Of a DNA stretch of 64,000 nt, positions 46,101 to 59,150 are shown in pieces. The stretch lies in the NCBI RefSeq assembly GCF_011397635.1, contig NC_064769.1, positions 40,573,033 to 40,637,032 of the forward strand, given 5' to 3'. The stretch is from Epinephelus fuscoguttatus. Lineage: Eukaryota > Chordata > Actinopteri > Perciformes > Serranidae. How positions within the stretch are numbered: position 1 is the stretch's first letter; every line of letters begins with the position of its first letter. The position numbers were made by a program, and so were the translations under genes. The notes below the pieces were generated by a model. The model had not been told where the DNA came from. It saw nothing but the letters and a program-made list of their open reading frames with translations, and searched no databases.

Positions 46101-47600
46101 TACGTGTTACATGTATGTTAATGTGTAGTTCTATTTAAACTGTTCATATTAAACACATGTCCCTCGTATGTAACATGGTACAAAACGTGTTCATGTAAAC
46201 ATGTCATGTGTTACATACTTGTTACTTGTAGTAAATATGTTTGAGAAACATGCTGACATGAAAAACACTATTTAAAATATATTTATTTGAAAACCAGTCA
46301 CAAAACCTTCAGATTATATTTCAGTCCATGAAAACTGTTTGAGTTTATTTTGAAAGTCTGCGACTGAGCTTTTATTTTGAAAGATTTTTCACCTTTGACA
46401 CTTTTGAACCAAAAAAAAAAAAAGAGACTGATAAACCAAACTGTTTTTGTACCTGAACGTAGCCTGTGGTTGTTTATGCTGATGAATGTAAAGTATCTGT
46501 GGTGCATTGTGGGAGCAGAGGGCTGTATGAGGTGAGATCAGCGTGTTACAGCTGCGTGTTGAACCTACGAACCTGACGGCATCTCCATTGGAGCTGACGC
46601 TGCAGACGTCACCTGGTCAGAGGTTCACACAGAAATTAAGTCACTAAATTTGTCACTAGTCCCTTTATGGAAATTTAATCACTAAGCGGGTCTGAAAAGT
46701 CAAAAATTGTCGCTCATTGCTTTTTGGAAATAATGTTGCTACGAGGGTTCAAAATTTGTCGCCTGTCTATTTATTTATTTATTTTTTTAATTAAGTTGCT
46801 AAATTTGTCACTTTTTTTCACGACGTTTCCCCAGCTGCCGCCAACGGTAGAGTTCAGGTTGTTGTTGTTTTGTGTTAGTCAGTAACCAAAATGCAACATC
46901 TTGCAAACGTTGATGTAGAGTAACGGCATGTAGTCGTAAGACACGGAGAAGAAAACCCAACGCCTGCAGAGCGTCACGACGTTAACGCCCACACAATGTG
47001 AAATTCTAACATCGTTGGACATTTAAAATATCGTCATTCAGATTTTCAGTCAGTGTTCAACATCTGTCCGACATGAGACACGCCAACGCTCCACGCTGAG
47101 TTTCAGAACAGTGAAGTGTGAACGTTGACAGAGACCCTGACACTGCAGCCCTCTGCTCCGTTTATGATCATGTGACTTATTTTTAATATTCAACCAGTGA
47201 TGGGGGGGGGGGGGGGCAGTAAGTTGTAGCATGAGTCACTGAATAAATAAATGATCTGACCAATGGCTATCCTTGGTTTCTGGAAGCTCCATCCACCGTC
47301 TGTTCTTCCAGCCAATCACACTGTGGGATGTTTTCAACAAACACACACGTTAACTTTCAGCTTTCAAAGGATAAAACTTTATTGTTCCTGTGTTGACACA
47401 ATCCTCAGCTGTGATTGGTCGGTTCGCAGACTACAGCAGATCATCATAATTAAAAAAAAAAACAACAATAAACAAATAAGAATTCTAACAATCCTATTGG
47501 ACGACGGCGACGGGTTCGTCCGACACCCAGCTGACGTCATCAACCAAACCCCCTGTGGCTACGCTAACAGCTAATGGCTAACAGTAAAGCAACACAGCTT

Positions 47601-47648
<48 letters not shown>

Positions 47649-50600
47649 CAGTGTTCAGACTCAAGTTCAGACGTGGATTTTTTTCCTTTAATATTTATTT
47701 ATTTATTTGGTCCTGTGTTTGTTTATGTTTGTGTTTGTTTTGATGTTTTGTGATTTACGTGAAATGTTGCGACCATTAGAACGTCACAGAATACTGGAGT
47801 TTGTTCAGTGCTGAATTTTGGGGGGGGGGGGGGGTGAACAATATTAGAAAACGAATTTTCAAAACAACAAAATTCTCTGATCTCATTGGCTGATCTTGTG
47901 TTTTTGTGGCAACTCGACATTTAAACTTGTTTGGGGAAAAAAAATTAAAGACATTTTTTGCAATTAACACTTTGTATCTCTTCGTTAATGATGTCTCGTG
48001 GACTTCTTTGTAACTAGAATACAAATTCAACTGTTTTTATAATTAGTTTGTTACTATGAGACAAAAATCTCGTACTTATAGCATTTTTGTTAAAGTGAAG
48101 TGATGCTGGTTCCGTATTCACAAAAATGTCTTTCTTATAAGTTATTTTTTATGATTTCAAGTTACTGATTTTGTATCTGATAACGTTCCAATCATCCTCA
48201 TAATTATGACAATTCTATATTCTATAATATTTACACTTTGGAATTCTTCAGTAACGATGAGACCAAAATCCAGCGATCCTTTTAACTTTGTCAAAACTGC
48301 AAGATACCGATTTTGTATTCACAAAATAACAATGTCATCATTCTTTAGAATTACAGGTCACTAATTTTCTCACTGAAACAATTCTCACAAGGACGAGTTA
48401 AAGTTCTTGTAATTTTGAAATGTTTCATAATTACGATAATAGTTTACTATTTTTTATAGTAAGACAGTTTTTGGTAACAAAGATCGTTCAGTTTTTGAGG
48501 TTTTCTCGATAACATTTGAAATTTTTAAAATAATTATTGGATAATAATTTCGGTTTTAGAGATACAGAAGAAAGTCAGAAAAAATATCTCCAGTTTTTAA
48601 AAAATTAATTTTAGTAAACGCAGTCGACTGTTTTTTGTTTAAAAAAAAAAAAAATCAGCCAATCAGAGATCAGCGTCCATCCTCATTGGCCGATTGTGTG
48701 TTTAAACCTCACAGCTGCTCAGATCAATGTTTTTCATGTTGATCCTCCGTTAATCAGAAACATGAACAGAGGAGACGAACTGAGAGACATTAATGGTTAT
48801 TGATCTGATTGATCAGCTGTTTGAAGTGAGACACAGGAAGTGAAGTCCCGTCTTGTTTCTCTGGACATGAAGAGAATGTCAATTCATGTTTTTGTCCTCT
48901 GTCCGTCTCTCCTCTGATTTTTAAACTTGTTTCAGAAACAAATGTCCGTCACATGTCCCGACAGAGAGGCCAAGTCCCTCCCCTTCCTGCGTCCATCACA
49001 GGACATTATTCAGAGAAAAATGTGTTCGGTAGGTAACGGTCAAAGACTGGCAACTGATTTTCTGACCCTGTTTAAACTGAGCCACGAGTTTGACGTGAGG
49101 TGTTTCAGATGATCAAATGAACAAAGTGACAGTTTGTTGTAAAACTGAGATGGTGAAACGGTGTCATCAGAAAGACGTCACGAGTCACGACACTGGCGTC
49201 ACATGGATCTCTCTGAGGCTACGACGCCTGAGGTGGAGTCTGAGCTCGTTATTTAACTTCCTGGTTAACAAAAACCAAGCAGCGTCCTTCGAGGCTGAAA
49301 CATGAATCCAAAACCTGCAGTGCCTCTCACGTCCACTAGAGGCCGGCTCCAACAGTGAGTCAGTCCCCACAGAGCTCCACGCTAACATGTAGAAACGAAC
49401 ATGTTTACAGCCTGGTACAAAAACATCATCTCAACATTCATGACGACTTTTACAGGACTCACCTGTTTACTTTTTATTAAGGATCAAAGGTACACATCAT
49501 TAAGGGGGCGGGGCCTCTTTGACAGCTTGGTTGCGTTCATTAACAAGTTGCTAACAAGGCAACAACATCGGGAAAGTGATGTAACTGTGGCGTAAGAGTG
49601 TAAGTGCGGCTGTTGCAATATTAGTGTGTTTTCAGTTTATGAAAGTTTAACGGTAACGTTTCAGTCGTCTAAAAAGTCTCGTTCAGCGTTTGGTTGAACT
49701 CAATGGTTTTGAGCCTGTTTTTGCTAGCAAGAATTAGCATTAGCATCATTATAATTAACCATAGTTTTGTAAATGCTAACCAAGCTAGCAGCTGGTGTTA
49801 GGGTTAACTCACCCTCTCCTCCAAATATGGTCACTAAAATAAAAAAATAAATAAAAAGATGGTGACGACCAAAATGCTGAACTGGAGAATTCAAAGCTGC
49901 TGATACGGTTACACCTGGGCCACAGTGGCAGCCATGTTGGTGACACAATGTTGGAACATCGTGCGAGACGAGAGACGTAGTTCGCTGAAAAAATAATGGT
50001 ACGAACACAAACTGTGACTTTCCTGACCTGTTGGATTATCTGCCAAATGCAGAATTCCTGGCTGATTCAGATTTTTTAAAACACTGACCTGCCAACTCCC
50101 ATTTTCTTCTTAAGAATTACAACTGACCGCACACACCGACATGTTAGATATGTCTCTGTAGAGCCACCGGAGGCTTCTTTAAACAGCCACAAAAATCTCA
50201 CTGAAAATAAATGTTGGTAACTTTTAGAAAACCTCTTTCACAACAGCTGCTGAAACACATCAGCTCAGGTTAAGTTATCTTTTTGTTTTTTTTCCAGAGA
50301 CGAGCTTTAAACATTCGTCTGCCACAGAATTATTCTAATTTATCAGATGGACACTGGTTGGTTAGAAAGCTAACTAGGCTAACCAGCTGACTGGGGTCGA
50401 CCACCTAACTTTATTTCACTATACCTCCAGCAATGTGGCACTGATCATTTTAGCATTTTCTATTTCCTTAAATGAAACAGTTAGCATCAGCTTTCTGATG
50501 TGACATTTTTGAGTTATTTAACTGTCTGTTAGTCTGTTAGTTATCTTGAATAATCGGCTAACTAGCAGACGGGTAGACCACCTATATTTGTGGTTTTATT

Positions 50601-51480
50601 GAGGTACACATCCTGCACTAAGAAGCTAATCCTTTTAGCATCTCCCATCCACTTACATGAACCGGTTAGCATTAGCTTTTCTATGCTACACTTGTGAGCG
50701 ACTTATCAGGTCTAAACAGATTTGGGTGGTGTACCCACGCCTGCTGGTTAGCTTCACACCATAGCTTTAAAAGCGATGTGCGACGTGGGAATGAATTAGA
50801 AGACAGAGTTGCAGCGGCTCTGATGACATCACATCCTGTCCGTGCTGCTCTTTGTGTCGCCCGCCATCGTGCGGCACCTGCATGTCGATCTGATCTGAGC
50901 AGGATCAGCTACATCTGAGACCAATCGGCCGGTCAGGCTGAAGTTTGGTTGGTCGGTTGGTGCATCTCTGGTGACTCATAGCACCTTGTTCGTCTCTGTC
51001 CTTATTTCTGGAATCAGGGACACAGGAAGGGGACGGACCTCTGACCAATCACAGAGCTTGAACCTGGATCAGGAGCTGTTCAGGACCAACAACACAATCT
51101 GCACTGTGTCTTAGTGAAAGCCTCACAGTCCTCGCCAACCTTTGTTCAAACAGACGGACGTCACGACGACTGACGGGAAGCGTCTGAAACGCAGCCGACA
51201 CGTTTGCTATGAAGCGTCAGACATCGTCAAACTGTTTCATCTTCAGTCACAATTAGTTCATTCAGCAAATTGTCAGGAGCCAATCAGGAGAGAGAATACT
51301 GACTCCTCTCTAATGATTGGTCGATCAGAGATCAGCTGTTCAGTGCGATGCGTCACTCCCTCCCATTTCTTTTTCTCCTTTTTTTTAAAAATGTTTTTCT
51401 TCCTTCCATCCTGCGCTCTCATTGGCTTGTTCTGGCATCATTTCGGGGTTTTTTAGCACCAAAAGGAACATAAATAGTTA
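43114..51480. other. AT-rich intergenic region, no supported gene
   Basis: I find no exon-like frame with conserved motifs in either strand. Visible items are an (AT)n/(GT)n tract at 43690-43748, poly-T and poly-A runs, a CATGTGACAT-rich stretch at about 45735-46260, G runs at 47200-47216 and 47820-47834, and a (CA)n run at 47606-47645. Part of this may be ugcg 3' UTR (minus) or ptbp3 3' UTR (plus). Confidence 0.6.
45735..46260. repeat. CATGTGACAT-rich degenerate repeat
   Basis: Starts with clear tandem units containing ACATACCTGCATCATGTGAC and CATAACTGGAACATGTGAC, then decays into dispersed ACATGT / CATGTTA motifs for about 400 bp. Confidence 0.55.
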
Positions 51481-51482
51481 AA

Positions 51483-51485
<3 letters not shown>

Positions 51486-51545
<60 letters not shown>
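51486..51545. repeat. (CA)n microsatellite in ugcg 3' UTR side
   Basis: A pure run of about 30 CA units, 120 bp downstream of the ugcg stop codon on the minus strand (read there as (GT)n). Confidence 0.95.
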
Positions 51546-51547
<2 letters not shown>

Positions 51548-51666
51548 CAGTTTTTCTCATTAAAAAAAAAACAAAAACAAACAGTCTCTTTCACGCCTCC
51601 TCCTCTTCCTCCTCTCCACCTTCATGAGGAAGAGGAGGAAGAAAGGGCCGGCAGTTGCCGTGGTAA

Positions 51667-52186
51667 CTAGACGTCAAGGATCTCCTCTGCGGTGCCGCCA
51701 CAGCGCAGCCGGTAGCGTCCGGTCCTCCAGCTGATTGTCGGGTCCCACAGAGCCGACAGGAAGATCTGCACGGCCATCGACTCTCTGATGAACCACGCCA
51801 CCGCAAAGTCCAGCTTGGAGAAGCATAGCGGGCCACCCTGCGCGATGATGTCATCATCAATAACCAATGACAATAATAACCGTTTCTTTTTTATTTTATT
51901 TTCTTCATATTTACTTTTTAATTTTAATATTTGTTTTTTTTGTCAACTTTTTAAATGCCAAAATAGAAGTGTGTAAAAACACTGTATAATATCATATTAT
52001 TTCTGACCTAATGAAACCCTTTCAAAATAAAAGTGTAAACATCTCCATCATTGATCAGATCAGTATTTGTGTTTCAAATTAAAAGCATGTTTGATGTGAG
52101 TACCTGAACTCCAGTCAGCTGGATGTAGTCAGATATGAACCAGGCCAGACAGTGACACATGAAGAACACCATCATGTCCCACCTGC

Positions 52187-52230
<44 letters not shown>

Positions 52231-55200
52231 ATGCATCATGATGACATCACAGTGTTTACAACTGATCAATGTTTTTTGGTGGGCGGGGCTTAGCTGGAGG
52301 CAAAACAGTTCTCCACAGACGTTAGCTAGCGCTAGCTAACAAGTTGTGTTGTCTTGTTTTAGACGATGGAGGAAGATGATGTGAGTGGTGCGTTCAGAAA
52401 CTCTCATTCTGACACAAACTAAAAACTGTAAATTCGCTCCCTCCGTTCATGCCACCAGACGCTGGTCACGGGGTTTATGGTGGTTAGTAGCTGTGTCTCA
52501 GTGTCAATAACAGAGCATGTGAGCGGAGCAGGTGAAAATTTCTCCTCGCTCCTCGCTCGCAGACCTGTCACTTTGCGCCGCTCGCCCGCTCCGCTTCGTT
52601 CTGCGCATTCTTCGCTCCGCTCCATCATAAATTTTATCCCGCTCCATTTGTTCACCACTCCACTCAAAAAAACTGCGTCATACTACCCTAACCTGTAATC
52701 TTTTATTCACAAATAAAACGGCGTCTGCCCATTTTTCCGACAGCCCATTTTTCCGACAGCCCATTGTTCCGACCATATTAAACCCATTGTTCCGAAGTCC
52801 TGTTATTCCGAAATCATCATGATGCCCTGTGGTTAAGGTCTGGTTAGGTTTAGGCACAAAAACCACTTGGTTAGGGTCAGGAAAAGATCATGGTGTGGGT
52901 TAAAATGAAAAAGAAAGTGACAAACACATAAGCTGTGAGCCTGCTTCACCTCAAGCCTTTCCCAGCTGACCCAGAGCCGGTTGCGGTGCACCATCAAGGT
53001 AGAAATACGCCCGCCGGGAGCCGTTCAGCACCGCGGAGAGCTCCCCACACAACCCCGACCCCAGAGTTAATAACAGGAGGTTATGGTGTTTCACTCTCTC
53101 CTCTCTATGACACTTGTATCTCGACCAATAGCCTACTTTTGTTGCGTTGCTGATCCTCTATGGTACACAAATACAGTACAGCTTAGTATAATCACACATC
53201 AGAACAACGGGATGTCGGACTAATGAGAGGTCGGAACAATGAGAGGTCGGAACAATGAGAGGTTGGAACAATGCTACGGCACCAATAAAACATGAGCTTG
53301 GTAGATTCTCCGGGGAAGCCCTCTCCCCGCAGTTAGGGACCATTTTCCACGGTATCGCTGGCAGGGTGGAAATAGGTCAAAGTGTAGAGGAGATGGACCA
53401 GGTTAAGCGGCCGACCTTCGGGGAAGCTCTCTCGCCTCTCCCCGCAGTTAGGGACTGTTCTCCAAGGTACCGCTGCTTCTCTTCTCTGTTTCTTTTCTGA
53501 AGTACACAGTAAACTCCATAGTTTTCAAAGAAAATAGTGTGGGTGTGCGCAGGTGCAAAGATGCATTCTGGATGGGGTATGAGCGACTGGAGTGAAACTG
53601 GAGCGAGAGATAAGGCTCCGCTCCACCTTTTAAAAGAAAATAGCCGCTCCTCGCTCAACACAAAATCCTCCCCGCTCCGCTCACATGCTCTGGTCAATAA
53701 TCACAAACTGTCCAATAACCAGTTACAGGTGACAATGACTTCTTGTACAGACACTGAGACTAACGACAGGGCCGTGATGATGTTACACTAAACAGCCGAC
53801 ATGTGACCCCTGCCCCGGGGTCAAGCTTGCCACGTTTTGAGCTGAAGCCTGATGTCTTTTTGTCTTCAGAAATGTTTTGACAGATTTGTGTGAGATGGTT
53901 CATCACAGACACACGTGATTGGAAGTTGTGACCAGATGCTGCTCAACACAGCCCGATGGTGGTGCTGCAATTAACGCCACAAAAAATTAAACTTTGCAAG
54001 GCCACGCCCCTCACACCGTGTGTCGGACTGACAATTCGACACACGAGTCCACCTGAATGTGCTCTATGAATGAGCCTCAGAACCACTGCGGTCCGCCCCC
54101 TAGATTTTCCACCATTTTGAATTTTTGTGAAAAATCCATTTGACAGCTCCTCCTGAACTGTGCGTCTGATTCGTACCAAAGTTTCTGTGAATCATCATCA
54201 TCATCATCAGACATTATCAGAAGCTTGCTGATATCTCGCTGTGATTTCAGATACTGACCAATGAACTTTAGAGGGGGCGTGGCTTAGCACATCAACAGCT
54301 CCACCTCCATAACCGTCGGGCCAATCATCATGAAACTTGTGAAGAGGTACCACCGACACACCTGAACGCTTGCCTCAAATCAACCACTAGGGGGCGCCTC
54401 TCATGCATAAAAATGGGCGTGGCACAACACAAATCTGATTATAAATCAGAAACTGTCCAGTCATTACAAACTCACAGGATGTGTTCAGTAATAAAGATGA
54501 ACCACTGTGTTCAGTATTTTTGAAAACAGTCGACAGGGGGCGCCACCACTTCCAAACTAATGTGTCCATAAATGGATGAGGGTTTGTTCTAACGTCACCA
54601 AGTCATTAAAGCATGTCCCCAAAATGTTTCTGACCAACAGGAAGTGACAGTGTTTCCACAGAGGGGCGTGGCCAAGTTGAGACTGGGACGTAAATAAATG
54701 AGCATCTGTCCAATCGTCATGAAGGCTGTTGTTTGTCTTTAAGACAGACGTCCTGAGCTGTCGAAGGTCCTGATCCTTCACAGCGTTCAGGTGTTTAAGG
54801 GTTGCCCTGCCTTTAACCCTGGAGTCACCTCTCATGGCGTTATTTTATCTTATTGGACATTTCAGTCTAATGGAAACACTTTACATTCTCTTTACTGTAA
54901 AATCCAACAACAAAACAAAGATCACAGCTCACTGCTGCTGTTATTAACTCTTTCTCCGCCACTGCAGAGATTTTCTGTCACTCCCTGTTTCTACTAATAT
55001 AAGACAGGGGGCGCTGTTACACATCTCCTGAAACAGAACAGAGGGGTATTCCAGAAAGCGGGTTTAGTGAAAACTCTGAGTATGTTGAGCATGAAATGAG
55101 GGAAACTCTGGGTTTTCAGTTCCAGAAAGAGAGGTAGATCAAACTCTGAGTCAGTCACCATGGCAACTGAGTCTGTGAACATAACCTGCTCGCTGGTTAG

Positions 55201-58200
55201 GTTTCTCTCTGTCTCCTCCCTCTTACACGCTGTTTCATTTCCTCATTCATTCAGTCCGTGTCAAAGCTTGTATCGAAGCGCATTCATTAGCGGAGATTTA
55301 CCGTCTGTCACAGTCTAAATCCTGCTGGATATTAGTTTGTTACTCAGGACTGTCTGAAGTTACTGAATTTATGCACATCAGTCATTTCTTTGGACATCAG
55401 CTTTTGTCTTTACATTCAAATATTACACAGCGAGAATTCACCCTCAGCTCAGAATCAAACCTCTGTCCTTTTTATATTTATTATTTTTATAACACTGTGC
55501 ACAAGGATCAGACTGTCAGTCTGTCAGAGCAGCTCCCACATGTTTATTGCACATAATGTGTAGGTCTAATTATTTAAATGTTAAAATGGGTATGAAGCTT
55601 TAGACATGTAGTATCAGTGACTAATGATCTCTGTCACTGATGTCACTGGTCGCACTGATGGAACATAACTCCTATAGCCTAATATTGGGGATTATATGTT
55701 CATATTTCTGAGTGAGCAATGGTGCAGCATTTCACTGTCTTTACATTTACTACATTTGTAGCTGAAATAAAGTCACTGAATGCTGTTGAGTCAAGATACA
55801 AATAGATGTGCAACATTTTCAAATCTACTGTATTTTAACCTCAACGTCTTTTCAGGTGCAAATCACCAAACATATTATTACTGGGTCAGACTGTGAGTTT
55901 ACAGTCATGTCTTTATGTCTTTGATCTATAGCCTAGCCTATATGTTTGAAATCTTCTGCCTCCTGTGTTTTCCCCATCAGATTAAATCTGAACAAATATA
56001 TTATGATATATTATTAATATAATGTAATGTATCTACAGCCTGATACACAGTCAGATTCCACCACTTTATCTTCATTAAGGAAATGTAAGTCTGATAAATG
56101 ATGAATAAACTTTTTTATTAACTTTATGGTTAACTTATTGACACTTTCCTCGCTCTGACTCAGGCTCTTCTTTTAAAGATAAACGTGCACCGTCTGCTAC
56201 ACATGCATTAATATCTCTACATCCACTGGATTAAAATGGAGGCGCTGTCTTTTATTGACCTGTTGCCATGGTGAATCGTGGAGTCGGAGCTCCATTGATG
56301 ATGGCTTTTTATTGTCGGCTTAACTCAGAGTGAACATACTCAGAGTTGACTGAACTAACTCAGATCAGCTGTTCTGGAACCGGTAACTCAGAGTTTCCCA
56401 TCTCAGGGTAAATCAGCTCAGAGTTCAGGGTTAGACTCAGAGTTTGTTGAACCTCCTACCTGGAGTACCCCTCAGCACCGCCGTGTCCAAAAACAAATGA
56501 AGAAGAAGACCCGCTGGCAACAGGAAGAAGATGTAGCCGCTTGTAAACTGCAGGAAAATGCTGACGGAAAAGTTTACGGCTGCACAAGTGGTGGAGACGC
56601 TGATGGACTCAGACTCTGACACTTCCTGTTTTGATCAACATTCTGAATCTGATTGGTCAAAGAAACGAACGAGATGGTGGGACGAAACGGGATCTCCATG
56701 ACGACCATGGAGGAGACGGAGACAACAGAACACTGAGCGATGACTGAATGTGTCAACATGTTCCACAGCTGCAACTCAAAGAGATTATTATTAGTGATAC
56801 AGTTCAGACTGACGCAAGGAAATGAGAAAAAACAAAAATGTAAAAGTTAAATTGATTTTATATTGAAAATGACTCTTTGATAAAAAATAAATTTTTCTCA
56901 GCTTTTTGTCCTAAATGTTGTTGGTTTTTTGGGGTTTTTTTTAATGAGAATTCACAAATTCAAATAAAATACATACAGTACAGGCCAAAAGTTTGGACAC
57001 ACCTTCTCATTCAATGCGTTTTCTTTATTTTCATGACTATTTACATTGTAGATTCTCACTGAAGGCATCAAAACTATGAATGAACACATGTGGAGTTATG
57101 TACTTAACAAAAAAGGTGAAATAACTGAAAACATGTTTTATATTCTAGTTTCTTCAAAATAGCCACCCTTTGCTCTGATTACTGCTTTGCACACTCTTGG
57201 CATTCTCTCCATGAGCTTCAAGAGGTAGTCACCTGAAATGGTTTCCACTTCACAGGTGTGCCTTATCAGGGTTAATCAGTGGAATTTCTTGCTTTATCAA
57301 TGGGGTTGGGACCATCAGTTGTGTTGTGCAGAAGTCAGGTTAATACACAGCCGACAGCCCTATTGGACAACTGTTAAAATTCATATTATGGCAAGAACCA
57401 ATCAGCTAACTAAAGAAGTCTTCTCTTAACAGTTGTTCTTCAGTGAGAATCTACAATGTAAATAGTCATGAAAATAAAGAAAACACATTGAATGAGAAGG
57501 TGTGTCCAAACTTTTGGCCTGTACTGTATATCATAATATGATAAAAATAAATGTAATAAGACAGAATAATAAAACAAACAGTCTGTTCTTTAGTCTGATG
57601 GTTATACGGTTTGTATAACAATGATCCTGTAAAGACCAGTGAAGATGATCAAACTGTTGGAAACTTGAACACAACACCCTGGTGAGGAAAGAGTTAATAT
57701 CTGCACGCAACAGAAACAACAGATTGGCTGCGTACCTGAACACATAATGAGCAGCCCAGCCAATGATGAGGCTGGCCAGGAAGCACTCGGAGACAGGCTC
57801 TAGCACGGTGCCAGGAAGCATGTTGATCCTCAGCTTCGTCCACCTGAACACACGAAACACAACTTTAATATTTACACCAATAAACTGCACAACATCAACA
57901 TCACCATGACGACAGGCTGAGCCACACATGAAACATGTCATTGTGTCAGAGGACACCACAGATGAAACAATACAACAGACAAGACAAGACAATATGATCA
58001 GATACATAAATACAGTCGACTACATTCATCATAAAAGATAACACAATAAAATGTAAATAAAAGACTAATTAAATTAAAACAAAGTGACAGCAGAGTCAGC
58101 AGGTCTCAGCTGAGCCGATTAAATACAGATTGTTTTATTATAAATACAATGTTTAAATATAAATAATATAAACAGCCAAACAGATGAAGAGCTGTGAGGT

Positions 58201-59097
58201 CACCTGATCATGCGGGACTGGAACTGACCAATGGAGTACGACCCCGAGTTCTGCAGTGCCACCTGTGTCGCCATGGAGAACTTCCATCCTCTGAGGAAAC
58301 AGACAGAAATTAATCACCAGCTTCACTTCCACATCACTGGACTGGTGCTAACGCTAATGTGCTAACCTGTCAGCGATGGCTTTAGCCATGAAGTAATCCT
58401 CTGCGATGTACTGAGCAAAGGCGACCAATCCGCCGGCTTGATCCAACACGTCCTTCCTCATCAGACACGACATCCCTGTCACACACTTTATCCCCGTCAC
58501 GTTAGCTGAGATGTAGGAGCGAGGGTGGGACGTCCCAAAATACACCTGGCAACAAGTTAGCATTAGCATCTGTTAGCAAAAGAATCCTTGTCATGTTAGC
58601 AACATGCAGGGGTGAGGTTAGCATTAGCTGATGGAACGACAAATATGGGATACATAATTAAGCTTTAGTTAGTATGATAGTTGGAAATTATCATGTACTA
58701 CCATCCAACTGCTAGTTAGCTAGCTTAAAAAAGAACAACATGTGAGGTGTACTTCTAATGGAAAATACATGTATTGGCACCATTAGCACTGACAGCTACT
58801 AAAAAAAGCTGGTTAGACAATATATCTGTCACGTTAGCTTTAGAGGCTATTGCTAAACAGCATTTAAACAGATACTGTAACACAACATTAGCACTGTTAG
58901 CCTGTCCCTAAAAGTTGGTTTTCACATGCACACCTGGAAACCAGTCAGCAGACTTCGCATGATGTTAGCTTGTTAGCTTACCTGCTCCAGTGTGGCGGCG
59001 AAGCCTTGGCGATCAGCAACATATGGCAACCCATGGACCAATCCCACCTTCTCTGTCATCTGATTGGTCAGATCTGTCAGAGTGTCGGGTTTCACTG

Positions 59098-59150
<53 letters not shown>

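Noticed and set aside
56437-56774. Minus-strand hydrophobic frames ([18 protein letters not shown]) that might be an extra ugcg exon
   Set aside because: The ugcg exons at 57736 and 52104 join in phase directly and match the family without it; part of the frame runs into a transposon end.
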